Positions 61,196 through 64,000 of a stretch of DNA of 64,000 bases are shown here, in pieces. Below the pieces are notes generated by a model. It made no database searches, had not been told where the DNA came from, and was given only the letters and a program-made list of their open reading frames with translations. Each line of letters begins with the position of its first letter. Position 1 is the stretch's first letter. Location: positions 2,356,001 to 2,420,000 of the forward strand of contig NZ_OZ240249.1 of the NCBI RefSeq assembly GCF_965198245.1. Reading direction: 5' to 3'. The position numbers and the translations under genes were made by a program. Source of the stretch: Poriferisodalis sp965198245 (GTDB lineage: Bacteria; Actinomycetota; Acidimicrobiia; Acidimicrobiales; Poriferisodalaceae).

Positions 61196-61984
61196 ATGGC
61201 GAGCCCGACACCCCCACCCGTCGAAACCCCCAGCACCGAAGGCGCTGCTGTGCTTGAGCGCCTCGGTGCGCAGATCGCGTCTCTTGCGGCACAGGTCACT
61301 GAGATCGACCATCGCATGACCAGCGTGGAATCGGGATCGCCATCGCGTCCGGTGGAGGTTCAGCTCTCGCCCGAGACCGTCGCACAGATCGTCGAGACTC
61401 TTGCGGAGCTCCAGGCAGCCGGTACTCAAGCACTGGATGCCGTCTTCAAATCAGCGACTGACGATCTCACCGAGGCGCTGTCGGGTCTCGTGCGGGCCGA
61501 GATCTCCAGGTCGCTCTCCGACGCCGGCTACAGCGTTGACGTCATCGAAGCAGTGGAACCCGATATTGCCCTCGAGCCCTTCCCGGCGAGCACCGGAGCG
61601 ACCGCTGGGACCGTCGAAGTCGAGGCCGACGAGGATGACCAGGCCGAAGAGGACTTGATCGGCCAGGATCTGCCCGATGTCGAACCCGTGGCGGCGTCAG
61701 TGCGCTCTGGCCCCGAGCCGGCCGCCATGCCATCCATCGTCACACCGCTCGCCGCCAGTTCCGCTGGAGTTGCTGGCCGGACTGAGGCCGCCCCAGAGTC
61801 GATTGACGCAGCGTCGATCCGTGAAGCAAGTTCTGGGTTCGGCGATGATGACGTTGACGACGACGTTGACGATGATGACGTTGACGACCTCGTCGTCGAT
61901 GCGGACCGGCCGCCGCTCGCGCTCGCGGAACTCGACGATCCCTTCCTGGATGCGCTGATTCGCAAGGAACCCCTGTCGGCCTAG
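61196..61984 (+). CDS. Acidic coiled-coil-like protein in the divIVA position
   Basis: 262 residues. N-terminal half (about 15-110) has helical, heptad-like stretches (VLERLGAQIASLAAQVTEIDHRM; LVRAEISRSLSDAGY). The C-terminal half is very acidic and disordered in character, with an Asp/Val tract DDDVDDDVDDDDVDD (nt 61845-61890) made by short DNA repeats, and ends in ALAELDDPFLDALIRKEPL. No DivIVA/Wag31 N-terminal motif is visible. It is the last gene of the dcw run, 21 nt after yggT. Role in polarity or division is inference from position only. Confidence 0.7.
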   Translation: MASPTPPPVETPSTEGAAVLERLGAQIASLAAQVTEIDHRMTSVESGSPSRPVEVQLSPETVAQIVETLAELQAAGTQALDAVFKSATDDLTEALSGLVRAEISRSLSDAGYSVDVIEAVEPDIALEPFPASTGATAGTVEVEADEDDQAEEDLIGQDLPDVEPVAASVRSGPEPAAMPSIVTPLAASSAGVAGRTEAAPESIDAASIREASSGFGDDDVDDDVDDDDVDDLVVDADRPPLALAELDDPFLDALIRKEPLSA

Positions 61985-62073
61985 GAGACGGCCGGCGGAG
62001 GACCCAGCAGGCCTAGGAGCCAGCAGGCCTAGGAGCCAGCAAGCCTAGGAGCCAGCAGGCCTAGGAGCCAGCA
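61979..62073. repeat. 16-bp tandem repeat x4 over the ileS stop
   Basis: Unit GGCCTAGGAGCCAGCA at 62010, 62026 (identical), 62042 (one change) and 62058; a partial related copy (GGCCTAGGAGAC) overlaps the stop of the acidic protein gene at 61979. Every unit holds CTAG, a stop codon on both strands; with a 16-bp period these fall in all frames. The ileS stop is in the fourth unit. Confidence 0.92.
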
Positions 62074-64000
62074 GCCTCTGCAAATACAGCGAGCTCAATC
62101 TCGGGCGCGTCCCCGCCGCCGAGCCAGTCGATCTCTTCAGCGAGGACCGCAGCTGTCACCAAGAGCTCGTGACGACGAATGTCGTCCAAGTTCGGTGGAG
62201 TCCAGCGGATCTTCAGGCTGATCCGGTCGGTGACATCGAGACCCGCTTCCTTGCGCGTTTGCTGAATATTGCGAATCAGATCGCGCGCGGCGCCCTCGGC
62301 TTCGAGTTCGGGTGTGACCGCGGTGTCAAGCACGACGACGAGCTGCTGAGCGTCGAGCACTGAGGCTGTGGCGGGGTCGGCGGGTTGCAGGCTCAACTGG
62401 AACTCGCCCTCGCGCAGCTGGTGCCCGCCTGCAACAACGGTGCCATCCGGTTCGGAACGCCAATCACCCGAACGAGCAGCGGCGAATACCTCTTGTGCTG
62501 CGCCGCCCAGTCGGGGCCCGAGCGCGGATCCCTCAGGACGCAACACGAGCGTCGCCACCGCGCCTAACTGGTCGCTCAGCACAACTTCTGCGACGTTGAT
62601 TTCTTCTGCCAGCAAGAAAGCGAACGGTTCAAGCTGCTCGGCCCCCGCTCCGGCCACCGTGACGCGCCGCAACGGCAACCGCACTCGCAAGCCTGCGTCC
62701 TCGCGTACCCGCAACGCAGCGGAGGCAGCAGCGCGCACAGCGTCCATGCGCTCGACCAGCTCTGGGTCCCGCGGCAGCGCCACCGGATCCGGCCAGTCGC
62801 TCAGATGAACGCTGTCGCCGCCGGTCAGCCCACCGTAGATCTCCTCGGTGATCATCGGCAGCAGCGGGGCTGCCATGGCTGAGAAAATGCGCAGCACCGT
62901 GTACAGGGTGTCGAAGGCGTCAAGATCGCCGGTCGATCGGCCGGCGCCTACAGGTGAACCAATGGCGGCTTCGCCCCAGAATCGACCACGGCTGCGGCGG
63001 ATGTACCAGTTGTTGAGGGCATCGATGAACGCCTGTAACTCGGCGGCCGCGCCAGGGAGGTCGTACGCGTCGAAGCTGGCCGTGACCGACTCCAGCGTGG
63101 CCCTCGTCTTGGCCAGCAGGTAGCGATCCAGCACGTTGTCCGAATCGACACGGAACTGCGCCTCGTAGCCGTCCGCGTTCGCATACAGCGTGAAGAACGC
63201 GTACGCGTTCCAAATCGGGATCAGTACTTGGCGGGCGACCTCATCGATGCCGGCGTCTGAAATACGCGTGTCACCGCCCCGGACGATATTTGTCGCCATC
63301 AAGTACCAACGCAGGGCGTCTGAGCCCTGATTGGCAAAGATGTCGGTGGGCTCGGTGTAGTTCCGCAACCGCTTGGACAGCTTGTTGCCGTCAGCCGCCA
63401 GCAAGATCCCATGGCAGATCACGTTCTGGAACGCTGGCTGGGAGAACAGCGCTCCCGCCAGGACATGGAGCGTGTAGAACCAGCCGCGCGTCTGATTGAT
63501 GTACTCCACGATGAAGTCGGCTGGAAAGTTCTTCTCGAACCATTCAGAGTTCTCGAACGGGTAGTGCACCGCCGCGAAAGGCATCGAACCCGACTCGAAC
63601 CAGCAGTCGAGAACCTCAGGCACCCGCCGCATCATCGAGCGGCCTGTGGGGTCGTCGGGATTGGGTCGCGTCAGCTCATCGATGAAGGGCCGATGCAGGT
63701 CGGTCGGACGCACGTCGAAATCAGCCCCCAGCTCGTCGAGGCTGCCGTAGACGTCAATACGGGGGTATTCGGGATCGTCGCTGACCCAGATCGGGATGGG
63801 CGAGCCCCAGAATCGGTTGCGGCTGATCGACCAGTCGCGAGCGCCCGCCAGCCAGTGGCCGAACCGGCCGTCGCGAACGTGGTCGGGCACCCAGTTGATC
63901 TGCTGGTTGGTCTGCGCCAAGCGATCCGAGATCGCCGTGACCTTGATGTACCACGAACTGATGGCCTTGTAGATGATCGGCGTGTCGGTGCGCCAGCAGT
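62061..64000 (-). CDS. ileS: Isoleucyl-tRNA synthetase, eukaryote-like type (5' end beyond window)
   Basis: About 646 C-terminal residues are present; the frame is open to the window edge. CWRTDTPIIYKAISSW, then RDWSISRNRFWGSPIPIW, DCWFESGSMPFA, NQTRGWFYTLHVL and the KMSKS-type loop GNKLSKRLRNY belong to the class I catalytic core; the anticodon-binding and C-terminal parts follow. The wording of these segments matches the eukaryotic/type 2 IleRS branch, and the bacterial type 1 C-terminal Cys4 zinc finger is absent (the protein ends AVFAEAAGS). Charges tRNA-Ile in the cytoplasm. Confidence 0.93.
   Translation of the reverse strand, partial: CWRTDTPIIYKAISSWYIKVTAISDRLAQTNQQINWVPDHVRDGRFGHWLAGARDWSISRNRFWGSPIPIWVSDDPEYPRIDVYGSLDELGADFDVRPTDLHRPFIDELTRPNPDDPTGRSMMRRVPEVLDCWFESGSMPFAAVHYPFENSEWFEKNFPADFIVEYINQTRGWFYTLHVLAGALFSQPAFQNVICHGILLAADGNKLSKRLRNYTEPTDIFANQGSDALRWYLMATNIVRGGDTRISDAGIDEVARQVLIPIWNAYAFFTLYANADGYEAQFRVDSDNVLDRYLLAKTRATLESVTASFDAYDLPGAAAELQAFIDALNNWYIRRSRGRFWGEAAIGSPVGAGRSTGDLDAFDTLYTVLRIFSAMAAPLLPMITEEIYGGLTGGDSVHLSDWPDPVALPRDPELVERMDAVRAAASAALRVREDAGLRVRLPLRRVTVAGAGAEQLEPFAFLLAEEINVAEVVLSDQLGAVATLVLRPEGSALGPRLGGAAQEVFAAARSGDWRSEPDGTVVAGGHQLREGEFQLSLQPADPATASVLDAQQLVVVLDTAVTPELEAEGAARDLIRNIQQTRKEAGLDVTDRISLKIRWTPPNLDDIRRHELLVTAAVLAEEIDWLGGGDAPEIELAVFAEAAGS

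Overview
The window is 64 kb of high-GC DNA from a Gram-positive actinobacterium. Markers are a WhiB-family regulator, an mtrA-mtrB-lpqB-like operon, a DUF3040 protein, a PimB-like mannosyltransferase, SepF with FtsZ and YggT, MurE with the meso-diaminopimelate motif DNPR, and many GTG starts with 4-nt ATGA/GTGA overlaps. The gene content resembles uncultured Acidimicrobiia, but that placement is inference. No tRNA, rRNA, CRISPR array, insertion sequence or prophage was seen.

Region 1 (1-11.3 kb) holds two paralogous giant surface proteins. Both are built from cadherin-like repeats, a Trp-rich module I cannot name, a Ser/Asn/Gly linker and three cell-wall-binding type 2 (CWB2) repeats. The second also has a signal peptide, an Fn3 domain, three PPC-like domains, a kexin/subtilisin-type protease domain with an intact catalytic set, and a P-domain. 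It looks like a wall-anchored secreted protease about 2,700 residues long. Between the two genes lies a start-less fragment resembling a hydrolase.

Region 2 (11.3-32 kb) is housekeeping: thiamine pyrophosphokinase with a ThiB-like lipoprotein, a class A PBP, a zinc-ribbon coiled-coil protein, a histidine phosphatase, RNase P RNA (minus strand), whiB, trpD, a Ser/Thr kinase, queG, a GT4 mannosyltransferase, an aminotransferase, glycerol kinase, and a trkA-trkH-trkH potassium uptake operon.

Region 3 (32-44.3 kb) holds the envelope two-component operon (membrane protein, mtrA, mtrB, GerMN lipoprotein), a Nudix hydrolase, DNA polymerase IV, a MoxR-DUF58-transglutaminase operon, an HNH nuclease and a lipoate ligase-like protein.

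Region 4 (44.3-62 kb) is the division and cell wall (dcw) cluster: mraZ, rsmH, ftsL, ftsI, murE, mraY, murD, ftsW, murG, murC, murB, ftsQ, ftsZ, pgeF, yggS, sepF, yggT. murF is missing from its usual place, and an acidic coiled-coil-like protein sits where divIVA normally lies. The window ends in ileS (minus strand, 5' end cut off), which is of the eukaryote-like type.

A recurring oddity is short tandem or near-tandem duplication exactly over gene starts or stops, with unit offsets that are not multiples of three: 29 bp x3 at 16968, 38 bp at a 74-bp offset at 34032, 13 bp x5 at 43462, and 16 bp x4 at 62010. At two gene starts this leaves out-of-frame decoy start codons and tiny upstream reading frames that overlap the true start. 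At two gene ends it leaves arrays of stop codons.
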